Source: Paenibacillus sp. PL2-23
Lineage (GTDB): Bacteria > Bacillota > Bacilli > Paenibacillales > Paenibacillaceae
Assembly: GCF_040834005.1 (NCBI RefSeq)
Contig: NZ_CP162129.1
Coordinates: forward strand, 4,475,501 to 4,539,500
Direction of reading: 5' to 3'
DNA length: 64,000 nt
Shown: in pieces, positions 35,229-41,604 of the stretch
Layout: each line of letters begins with the position of its first letter
Position numbering within the stretch: the stretch's first letter is position 1
The notes under the pieces: model-generated
Databases searched by the model: none
What the model was told of the DNA's origin: nothing
The model's input: only the letters and a program-made list of their open reading frames with translations
Program-made: the position numbers and the translations under genes

Positions 35229-35921
35229 TTACAGCCACCCTTTCAACCATTCTCGAACTCGCGAAATGGTCTTGTCCAGATTGCATACCGCATCTGTGTC
35301 TACATAGGGTGCCGTGCTTCGGAAATAGTGGGCGTGACCGCCAACAGTCGGAATGCCCTCCACATAACCCGGCGCATATTTGAGGCGGTTCCATCGGGGG
35401 ATTGAGCGGCCTGTTCGGCTCCAGCCTCCCCAGCTGCCAATCCGGCTTATGGGATCGTTCAGCTTGCCCCAGTTGTCAATGGAATGGAAGTAGCTGACTC
35501 GCTCCCTCATGACGGGGTCGATTGGCGTTCGCGGAGAGCCGACCTGGACAACGCGGAAATCGTCCATCACGCCTTCCTCGGCAAGCATCTTGGCAGCTTG
35601 ATAAGCGGCCGCGCCGCCGCCGCTATGGCCAATAAGCAGCGCCTTCTCTCCCTTGACGGTGTCCTTGATCTGCTGCCATACCTGCTTGCCGCCGATTCGT
35701 CCTGCTCGCATTCGGTTGGATAGATCCGTCTTGACCTCCAGCACCTGCCTGAGCAGATTACGGCTTGCGTCGCCGTAGGGAAACAGCACATGAATTTGCG
35801 GTTCATGCCCTTCTGACCGCAGCTGCTCCTCCAGCCTTGCTTTGCAGGCGTTGAAGGAGCACGTTGTTGTTTTCACGCCGGCCAGCAAATAAACCTGTAA
35901 TCGAGACGACTTCACTGCCAT
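35229..35921 (-). CDS. Alpha/beta-hydrolase / lipase-like protein
   Basis: A 230-residue protein with a LLIGHSGGGAAAYQAAK nucleophile elbow, a VVQVGSPRTPIDP strand and a late GGHAHYFRSTAPY segment that may give the histidine. The fold looks like a small fungal-lipase-type hydrolase. No signal peptide is clear. The gene stands alone on the minus strand; a GGGAGG-type site precedes the ATG. Substrate unknown. Confidence 0.75.
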   Translation of the reverse strand: MAVKSSRLQVYLLAGVKTTTCSFNACKARLEEQLRSEGHEPQIHVLFPYGDASRNLLRQVLEVKTDLSNRMRAGRIGGKQVWQQIKDTVKGEKALLIGHSGGGAAAYQAAKMLAEEGVMDDFRVVQVGSPRTPIDPVMRERVSYFHSIDNWGKLNDPISRIGSWGGWSRTGRSIPRWNRLKYAPGYVEGIPTVGGHAHYFRSTAPYVDTDAVCNLDKTISRVREWLKGWL

Positions 35922-36027
35922 TGCGATTCCCTCCTGGTGTCATCTTCGCCGCCAACGCGGGCGGAAACGGTATCCTCATTATGCGGGGGTTCGGCGAAAT
36001 TCATTCTCGGCATTCAGAAACAAAAAA

Positions 36028-36052
36028 CGCCAACCCGTCATGACGGTCGGCG
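36028..36052 (-). terminator. Terminator after the small basic protein gene
   Basis: On the minus strand a compact GC-rich hairpin centred on the self-complementary GTCATGAC is followed directly by GTTTTTTG. It lies 28 bp past the stop at 36080. Confidence 0.85.
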
Positions 36053-36079
36053 CTCCAGCGGTAACAAACCCATATGCTT

Positions 36080-36280
36080 TTATACACCCATCTTTTTGCG
36101 CTGATTGTTCACTTTTTTGGTATTCTGGCTCTTCAGCTCCTGGGTCCCGGTGGAAAAATGCTGTTGACCCGGCTTTCCATTGCCGCCATTCTTCTTCTGG
36201 GCGAGCAGCTGCTTCGCGCGCTCAGCTTGCGTGAGCGCCTTCTTCGGCTCAGCCGCTTCGTTCATTTCATTCGATGACAT
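36080..36280 (-). CDS. Small basic hypothetical protein
   Basis: A 66-residue, Lys/Gln/Asn-rich protein with no hydrophobic segment. A short helix (ALTQAERAKQLLAQKK) is followed by a disordered stretch and a basic end (KKVNNQRKKMGV). The ATG at 36280 has GAGGTGA upstream. It follows the methyltransferase gene by 32 bp and has its own strong terminator, so it is probably real. Family and function are not recognised. Confidence 0.6.
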   Translation of the reverse strand: MSSNEMNEAAEPKKALTQAERAKQLLAQKKNGGNGKPGQQHFSTGTQELKSQNTKKVNNQRKKMGV

Positions 36281-36312
36281 AGGTTCACCTCGCTTCATAC
36301 TCCACATCATTC

Positions 36313-37257
36313 CTATTCTACTACAGTTATATAACGGGTAAAAGAGCCTTTCGACAGTCTTGCCTCATCCTGGACTGTAAACGCCGCTCCAGCAAGCTGT
36401 TCCAACATCGGCTCGGTGGAAACCACAACGGCCCGTCTAGCCATTCTGCGCAAGGCTTCCAGCATAAGCATGGCATCCTTCTCCAGCAATACAGAGCACA
36501 GGTTGTAGGGGAGGTCCAGAACAGCCCCCTCGTACAAGCCCTTCTCCTCGCGCATATCGCCAAGCCTTACAACATCAGGATAGCCGAAGGCGGCCAGATT
36601 CACACGCGCTCCTCTGGCAGCCAGCGGATTCATCTCTACGCCGCGAATGGTGAAGCCCATGGACAGCGCCTCGATCAGCACAGTGCCCATACCGCAGCAA
36701 GGATCAATCAGAGAAAAGGACGACGCCGGCAGAGCTTCTCCCGCTGCGATATTCACGATTGCTCTGGCCGCGCGCGTCGGCAAGGCGGTTGAATAATTTT
36801 GCGGCTTGCTCTGGTGCTTGAGCCACGGCTTGTCGCTTTCCGCGCAGGCTCCGAACAGCCAGCGTCCCCTGTAGGACAGCAATCCGAAGGCTTGCTGGGG
36901 GCTCCTCATATCCGCCAAGCCTTGAAGCCTGGAGCCCGCCAGCCGTTCCAGCTCACGCTGCTCCTCGTAGGGAAGCTTGTCCTCGCCATGGGTATACAGC
37001 ACCTTAAACGATCGGCCGAAGAGCGATATATCGGGAAGCTTATCCAGCAGCTCCGGCAGTGTGTCCGCTTCCGCCCAAACATCCACTCTGCGCTTGAAGA
37101 AGGGACTCCGGTTGACATCCGGCAGCAGTGTCGGCTCTCCCTCCAGGAAGGCTATGCCGCCGCCAAGCTGAGCTCGGGGGCCCAGCATAGAGCGGAGCTC
37201 CAGCTCGCACAGCTCCGCTTCCTCCGTATGCCGCACGTAGGTATAGATTACCTTCAT
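36313..37257 (-). CDS. TRM11/UPF0020-like RNA methyltransferase
   Basis: A 314-residue Rossmann methyltransferase. Motif I is DPCCGMGTVLIEALSMG and the catalytic-type motif is LDLPYNLCS, a variant of the (D/N)PPY motif of N2-guanine and N6-adenine methyltransferases. The N-terminal half lacks an obvious THUMP signature but has similar length. tRNA or rRNA guanine is the likely target by family. Its start overlaps the LapA-like gene by 4 nt. Confidence 0.85.
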   Translation of the reverse strand: MKVIYTYVRHTEEAELCELELRSMLGPRAQLGGGIAFLEGEPTLLPDVNRSPFFKRRVDVWAEADTLPELLDKLPDISLFGRSFKVLYTHGEDKLPYEEQRELERLAGSRLQGLADMRSPQQAFGLLSYRGRWLFGACAESDKPWLKHQSKPQNYSTALPTRAARAIVNIAAGEALPASSFSLIDPCCGMGTVLIEALSMGFTIRGVEMNPLAARGARVNLAAFGYPDVVRLGDMREEKGLYEGAVLDLPYNLCSVLLEKDAMLMLEALRRMARRAVVVSTEPMLEQLAGAAFTVQDEARLSKGSFTRYITVVE

Positions 37258-37607
37258 GCCTGCGTGTCGTCGTCTTCCTCTTTCTTATCGACTGGAGCTC
37301 CCGCAGATCCCCGTTTCAACGGATCATCGACGTAGGACGCCTCGAAGGTCTCCGCTTCGCTAGTCAGCTCCGCCACCCGCTTCTCCAACGACTTCACCGT
37401 GCGCTGCAGCCGGAATATACGAAGCATCCCGAACAAGCCCACCGTCAGCCCTCCGAGAAACGTCGATGCGAGAATGACGAGAATGAGCGGCGTCGACGTC
37501 TTCGCGAAGAGGAAGTTCACTTGCACCTGATCGACATTAATGACCGCGAATACAGCGATGACCAGCGCGAACGCAAAGGCGGAAATCAGCATGCCTTGAC
37601 CTTTCAT
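37254..37607 (-). CDS. LapA-domain (DUF1049) membrane protein
   Basis: A 117-residue protein with two membrane helices (about 6-25 and 40-62), the VINVDQVQVNFLF segment of the LapA domain and a cytosolic coiled coil (about 65-90) with an acidic tail. In Gram-negatives LapA acts in LPS assembly; Gram-positive members have unknown roles. The stop overlaps the start of the methyltransferase by 4 nt. Confidence 0.85.
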   Translation of the reverse strand: MKGQGMLISAFAFALVIAVFAVINVDQVQVNFLFAKTSTPLILVILASTFLGGLTVGLFGMLRIFRLQRTVKSLEKRVAELTSEAETFEASYVDDPLKRGSAGAPVDKKEEDDDTQA

Positions 37608-37625
37608 ATTGGAAGCACCTCCCTT

Positions 37626-38657
37626 TTAGAATCCTCTTTCGTATTGTGCGGGTACGATATCACGGAATGTTCCACCGACAGACTCAATGGCGTGAATCGC
37701 CCAGTAGGGATCGCGAAGCAGACCTCTGGCAACCGCAACCATATCGGCCTTGCCCTCCGCCAGCACGCCAGCCGCTACAGCAGGCTCCTCCAGCATGCCG
37801 ACGGCAATAACCGGAACCCCAAGCGCCGCCTTCACAGCCTCCGCCGCGTGTACCTGATACCCCGGTCCAACAACAGGCCTGCGTTCAGGACTTGGATCAC
37901 CATCGCCCCCCGATGAAATATGGAAGACATCTACGCCTACTTCCTTATATGCGCGGCACAGCTCAATGCCTTCCGCGAGATCGTAACCGCCCTCTGAATA
38001 TTCCAGGGCCGATATGCGGAACAAGAGGGGCATTCCGTCAGGCATGCGCTTCTTCACCTCACGGATCACCTCACGGCCGAACAACGTCCGATCCTGGCCG
38101 TATTCGTCCTCCCGCTTATTGGCGATGGCGGAATGGAACTGATGAATCAAATAACCGTGAGCGCCGTGCAGCTCGATCGTGTCGAAGCCCGCCTCTACCG
38201 CTCTTCTGGCCGCTTCTCCGAATTTCACCACCATCCCCTTCACTTCTTCCGTTGTGAGAGCGCGCGGCGTTTTGTATTTATCGTCGAATGCAATCGCAGA
38301 GGGCGCGACTGGCGTTGCCGCATCTTGGGCCTTGCGGCCCGCATGCGCGATTTGGATGCCGATTCTAGCGCCATGGCGATGAGCGGCATCCACGATCCTT
38401 TTCAAAGCCGGTATCTGCTCGTCTGACCATAAGCCTAGGCAGCGGTCGGTAATACGGCCGTCCGGCTCGACGTTAGTCATCTCCACAATAATTAAGCCAA
38501 CCCCGCCGATCGCGCGGGACGTGTAATGGACGTAATGCCACTCGTTCGCGACTCCATCATGCTGGTCTACGCTATATTGGCACATGGGCGCCATGACGGT
38601 CCGGTTGCGGAGCTCCAGCGATCGGATCGTAATAGGTGAATGCAATTGTATAGTCAA
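37626..38657 (-). CDS. namA: Old yellow enzyme-type NADPH dehydrogenase NamA
   Basis: An FMN-dependent ene-reductase of the YqjM/NamA class, about 343 residues in a TIM barrel. Seen are MAPMCQYS near the N-terminus (the YqjM cysteine), IQIAHAGRKA with the substrate-binding His, ELHGAHGYLIHQF, and the C-terminal arginine/aromatic segment. It reduces activated double bonds of electrophiles. I choose TTG 38657 because GGAGGAGGG lies at proper distance and the product then begins TIQLHSPITIRSLELRNR as in homologues; ATG 38675 includes that ribosome site. Confidence 0.92.
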   Translation of the reverse strand: MTIQLHSPITIRSLELRNRTVMAPMCQYSVDQHDGVANEWHYVHYTSRAIGGVGLIIVEMTNVEPDGRITDRCLGLWSDEQIPALKRIVDAAHRHGARIGIQIAHAGRKAQDAATPVAPSAIAFDDKYKTPRALTTEEVKGMVVKFGEAARRAVEAGFDTIELHGAHGYLIHQFHSAIANKREDEYGQDRTLFGREVIREVKKRMPDGMPLLFRISALEYSEGGYDLAEGIELCRAYKEVGVDVFHISSGGDGDPSPERRPVVGPGYQVHAAEAVKAALGVPVIAVGMLEEPAVAAGVLAEGKADMVAVARGLLRDPYWAIHAIESVGGTFRDIVPAQYERGF

Positions 38658-38786
38658 GGTGTTTCCCTCCTCCATGTGCTTGACGGCATGCCGCCGTTGC
38701 TATGTGTCTTCCTGTAAATGTACCACACATAGGCCAATGTCACCACAGGGAAGGACGCTAACAAGTCAGCTTGCGGAACAAAAAAA

Positions 38787-38807
38787 GATCTCTAGCAAGT
38801 AGAGATC
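38787..38807 (-). terminator. Terminator after the papain-like hydrolase gene
   Basis: Minus strand GATCTCTA-CTTGC-TAGAGATC, a perfect 8-bp stem, followed by seven T's. It lies 6 bp past the stop at 38813. Confidence 0.9.
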
Positions 38808-38812
38808 CAAGG

Positions 38813-39385
38813 TTATGCTGTGCGGAAGGAGCCTCCCGCAGCCGCTGCCGTCACCTCGCAGCCTGTATAATCGTGCAGCTTGCCGTGGTATATGAGCTCC
38901 AGGTGAGGCGTCGTCTGGAAGTCCCCCGGCGTAACCAGCAGCGGCGATTTGTCTACGAGACTCACGCCGCTTCTTTTGAATATAGTAGCGACGAACTGGG
39001 AGCAGAAGTAAGCGTATTCTCGTTCCCATTCGATATTTAATACTACACCCAGCATGCCTGCCAGATTGTATTTGTACAGATCGGAATATTGTTCAAAATG
39101 CTGAATCTGGGCGCGAATGCCGCTGTAGGCGGATTGGCTCACCTTGCAGCGATAGAGGGCGCACATGGATTCCTCAAAAAATTCCCCGCGAACATTCTCC
39201 CTGACGAAGCCGGCAAAAAACGGGTTGCTGGGATTTTTCCGACCGAAGCTGTACACCTCATTCAAATCCTCGTCAAACGCGATAGACGCGTGATTCAGCG
39301 GATCCTTCGTGAACGTTCGTATAATTTTGGTTAAGACAGTTCCGGTATCCGTCAGAAGAACATATATATCTTTATCTCTGTTCAT
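38813..39385 (-). CDS. Permuted papain-like (YiiX/NlpC-P60 clan) hydrolase
   Basis: A 190-residue soluble protein. NHASIAFDEDLNEVYSFGRK carries a candidate catalytic His with the following acidic strand, and AYFCSQFVATIF carries the candidate Cys, in the His-before-Cys order of permuted papain-like enzymes (YiiX, LRAT-like). The NHASIAF and CSQFV motifs are typical for this clan in Firmicutes. Substrate unknown; amide or thioester bonds are usual. GGAGG lies 10 nt before the ATG. It is divergent from the isoprenoid synthase locus, sharing a 325-bp intergenic region. Confidence 0.75.
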   Translation of the reverse strand: MNRDKDIYVLLTDTGTVLTKIIRTFTKDPLNHASIAFDEDLNEVYSFGRKNPSNPFFAGFVRENVRGEFFEESMCALYRCKVSQSAYSGIRAQIQHFEQYSDLYKYNLAGMLGVVLNIEWEREYAYFCSQFVATIFKRSGVSLVDKSPLLVTPGDFQTTPHLELIYHGKLHDYTGCEVTAAAAGGSFRTA

Positions 39386-39652
39386 GTCTACTCGACCTCC
39401 ACATAGTAGAACTTCATCAGGTATTAACTTTAAGCCAGGATCAGAAAGAAATGAACCTGCTCAGGTAATAGACGACCCCTCGACCTTAGTCCAGTTATGC
39501 AAGCGCCCCATGAGAGAGAAATGTGAATATTTTTTGAACGTCCCTTAATTCTTCTTCATTCTAAAGGATTTTCTAGCTTTCCTCAACAGGCGAATCTCAA
39601 AAGTTTTCTTCTTGATTTGGCAATGATTTGAAAAACAATAACTCTGATCATG
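39386..39652. other. AT-rich intergenic stretch before the synthase palindrome
   Basis: No supported gene. A 54-codon frame from an ATG at 39385 lacks a ribosome site and overlaps the start codon of the opposite gene. The right part (39540-39652) is AT-rich and includes TTGAAA at 39628-39633, which with TGATAT at 39651-39656 (17-bp spacing) may form the synthase promoter. Confidence 0.4.
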
Positions 39653-39684
39653 ATATAGTAGAAGAGACGTATTGTCTACTATAT
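39653..39684. promoter_or_regulatory. Perfect 10-bp palindrome upstream of the isoprenoid synthase, shared with comX
   Basis: ATATAGTAGA (39653-39662) and TCTACTATAT (39675-39684) are exact reverse complements with a 12-nt spacer. In gene orientation the site reads TGATATAGTA-N16-TACTATATT. The comX upstream region reads TGATATAGTA-N6-TACTATATT, the same arms with one helical turn less between them. It ends 26 bp before the synthase ATG. A shared regulator, most simply ComA, is the inference. Confidence 0.75.
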
Positions 39685-39710
39685 TTCAATCCGGGTGGTG
39701 GCACTCTCGC

Positions 39711-40637
39711 ATGTTATGGTATATCCCTTATAAGCCCCGTATACAGCGTGTCTTCCAGACCGCTGTCTCTCGAATGGGCCAATTCCCTTCCCCGCTGGAC
39801 GGTCTTGCATTGGCGTACGCCGCCAAATTCGATCCTACCGCCGAGGAGGGCGGCAAGGATTACATCTGCTCGTTGCTCCCTTATTGGATGCAGGAAACCA
39901 CAGGCATTACGGACAAGCAATGCGAGACACTGGCGCTTGCCAATATATATGGCATGCTCTACTTTTTTATTCAAGACGACGTGATGGACAGCGCAAAGCC
40001 CGGACAATGGAAGGGACAGCTGGCGCTGGCTAACCTGCTGCAGGTGGAGATGCACGCCGTTCTCCGCGGGCTCTTTCCCTCCGACAGCCCGTTCTGGCGC
40101 TATTACGAACAATACATAACGACATGGGCGGATTGTGTCATGAATGAAGCGGAGGCGAATTATTTCCTTAAGGACCCCATCCGGACAGCCGGAAAGGCTG
40201 GCCCTGTCAAAATATCCAGCACAGGCGCTTGCCTGCTGGCAGGCAAGGCGCACGCTATTCCAGTTGTGGAGGAGGCGGTAGATCTGGTCTTAATGACGCT
40301 TCAGATGCTGGATGACTGGGCCGATTGGCGCGAGGATCTAGCGGAGGGCAGCTATAACGGCCTGCTTGCCCACATCGCTTCATTAGCAGGTGTCCCGTCG
40401 TTCGCCTCCTTGACGGAGGAGAAGGTGGAGTCGCACATCTACGTGCTTGGCGCCTTGAACAGCTATGCGGAAGCAGCGCTCGCCAACCAGCAGCAGCTAA
40501 CGGAGCTCCCGCAGTGCCCGCCTGCCCTCATGGACTACAACTCGTACATGACGGACTATATAACCGAGCTCGCAGCCAAGACAGAGTCCAACAAGCGCAG
40601 GGCGCTGGGCGGCGGGTTTGATTTGTTGTTCAAATAG
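39711..40637 (+). CDS. Class I isoprenoid synthase (ComQ/terpene-synthase-like), second copy
   Basis: A 308-residue all-helical class I isoprenoid enzyme. It has a first Asp-rich motif QDDVMD (Asp89, Asp90, Asp93) and a second DDWAD (Asp201, Asp202, Asp205) within LQMLDDWADWREDL. These bind diphosphate through Mg2+. It is not closely similar to the comQ product (second motif there is NDxxD) and lacks the long-chain polyprenyl synthase GQxxD pattern. The start at ATG 39711 follows GGGTGGTGG; an upstream TTG would cut into the palindrome. The next gene encodes an NHLP-type peptide ending Met-Trp-Asp, so peptide prenylation is a plausible role; a small-terpene synthase is the alternative. Confidence 0.8.
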   Translation: MLWYIPYKPRIQRVFQTAVSRMGQFPSPLDGLALAYAAKFDPTAEEGGKDYICSLLPYWMQETTGITDKQCETLALANIYGMLYFFIQDDVMDSAKPGQWKGQLALANLLQVEMHAVLRGLFPSDSPFWRYYEQYITTWADCVMNEAEANYFLKDPIRTAGKAGPVKISSTGACLLAGKAHAIPVVEEAVDLVLMTLQMLDDWADWREDLAEGSYNGLLAHIASLAGVPSFASLTEEKVESHIYVLGALNSYAEAALANQQQLTELPQCPPALMDYNSYMTDYITELAAKTESNKRRALGGGFDLLFK

Positions 40638-40681
40638 ACGTATCTGGCATGACTATTTGCACGTCCATCCATGCACAAATT

Positions 40682-41165
40682 GCGCCTACTAACTGCCCCT
40701 TCGCCTCAATAACCACACCTCGTGTCGCTGTCGTGCGCCGAAGGACCTCTTTTGCACCAACAACGACACCACGAATCGCTATTGCGCCTACTAACTGCCC
40801 CTTCGCCTCAATAACCACACCTCGTGTCGCTGTCGTGCGCCGAAGGACCTCTTTTGCACCAACAACGACACCTCGAATCGCTATCGCGCCAACTAACTGC
40901 CACTTCGCATCAATAACCACACCTCGTGTCGTTGCCGTGCGCCGAAGGACCTCTTTTGCACCAACAACGACACCTCGAATCGCTATTGCGCCCAATAACT
41001 GCCACTTCGCCGCGATAACCACACCTCATGTCGCTGTCGTGCGCCGAAGGACCTCTTTTGCACCAACAACGACACCACGAATCGCTATCGCACCAACAAA
41101 CTGCCACTTCGCCTCAATAACCACACCTCGTGTCGCTGTCGTGCGCCGTAGGACCTCTTTTGAAG
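40682..41165. repeat. Tandem 102-bp repeat array (about 4.75 copies, built of 51-bp halves)
   Basis: Copies begin at 40682, 40784, 40886, 40988 and 41090; the last is cut at about 41165. Copies are about 90-98% alike. Each unit is two diverged 51-bp halves. Because 102 is a multiple of three, long frames are open on both strands: 40649-41179 (+), a Thr/Pro/Arg-rich 34-residue repeat, and 40630-41022 (-), a 17-residue pattern GVVxxAKxxL. Neither has a ribosome site, and substitutions between copies include amino-acid changes in both. I treat it as non-coding unless expression is shown. It separates the isoprenoid synthase from the NHLP gene. Confidence 0.9.
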
Positions 41166-41313
41166 CATTCAACGCTTAAATGATCCATCCAACCAATTAT
41201 TCCTTAATACCTATTCCTATAAGATGTAATAGTAAAATAGTAGTAGATTATGTCGAATTTTCATGGTAGAATCTATTTGGAAATCGTATACATATTCTAG
41301 GAGGATGATCGGC

Positions 41314-41553
41314 ATGGCTAATCAGCAACAACTGCGTGAGCAAATCATTGAAAAAGCTTGGACAGACAGTGAGTTCAAGGCAAAACTGCTAGCCGATCCG
41401 AAGGGCGCCATCGAAGAAGCCTTCGGCGTAAAGGTGCCTGACGAAATTAACCTGAAGGTGCTGGAAGAGACAAATGATACGTTCTACCTCGTGCTGCCGC
41501 AAAAGCCGGCTGATGGTACCGATGATTCGGTCTGCATTCCAATGTGGGATTAA
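41314..41553 (+). CDS. NHLP-leader RiPP-type precursor peptide ending CIPMWD
   Basis: A 79-residue peptide. Residues 1-65 match the nitrile-hydratase-like leader peptide (NHLP) type: RxQIIEKAWTDSEFKAKLLADP, a GAIEEAFGVKVPD helix-turn and LEETNDTFYLVLP. NHLP leaders guide modification of a C-terminal core. The core here is short, about 14 residues ending DDSVCIPMWD (Cys74, Trp78, Asp79), with no GG cleavage site. AGGAGG lies 9 nt before ATG 41314. No cyclodehydratase, radical SAM, LanM or peptidase-ABC gene is adjacent; the only nearby enzyme is the isoprenoid synthase. The last three residues equal those of the ComX precursor. Two ATAGTA half-sites lie upstream (41229, 41237). Confidence 0.85.
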   Translation: MANQQQLREQIIEKAWTDSEFKAKLLADPKGAIEEAFGVKVPDEINLKVLEETNDTFYLVLPQKPADGTDDSVCIPMWD

Positions 41554-41570
41554 ATTAACTATTATAAATA

Positions 41571-41604
41571 AATGCCAATACTAGGCGCTACTAGTGTTGG
41601 CATT
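41571..41604. terminator. Bidirectional terminator between the NHLP gene and the histidine kinase
   Basis: AATGCCAATACTAG (41571-41584) pairs with CTAGTGTTGGCATT (41591-41604), one wobble, followed by TTTT. The stem contains the stop codon of the convergent kinase gene. Confidence 0.85.

Noticed and set aside
39385..39548. 54-codon frame upstream of the isoprenoid synthase as a possible extra peptide
   Set aside because: No ribosome site, overlaps the start codon of the opposite gene, and no peptide-like features at its C-terminus.
39711..40637. Second isoprenoid enzyme as an ordinary heptaprenyl/farnesyl diphosphate synthase
   Set aside because: It lacks the long-chain synthase GQxxDL pattern and the usual first-motif context, and it is not near menaquinone or isoprenoid pathway genes.
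40630..41022. 130-codon minus-strand frame through the same repeats with a GVVxxAKxxL pattern
   Set aside because: Same reason; it overlaps the synthase stop and has no supported start.
40682..41165. Tandem repeats as a CRISPR array
   Set aside because: Units are contiguous 102-bp copies without unique spacers, and no cas genes are present.
40649..41179. 176-codon plus-strand frame across the 102-bp repeats, rich in Thr/Pro/Arg
   Set aside because: No ribosome site before its ATG, and the openness follows from the repeat length being a multiple of three. The opposite strand is equally open.
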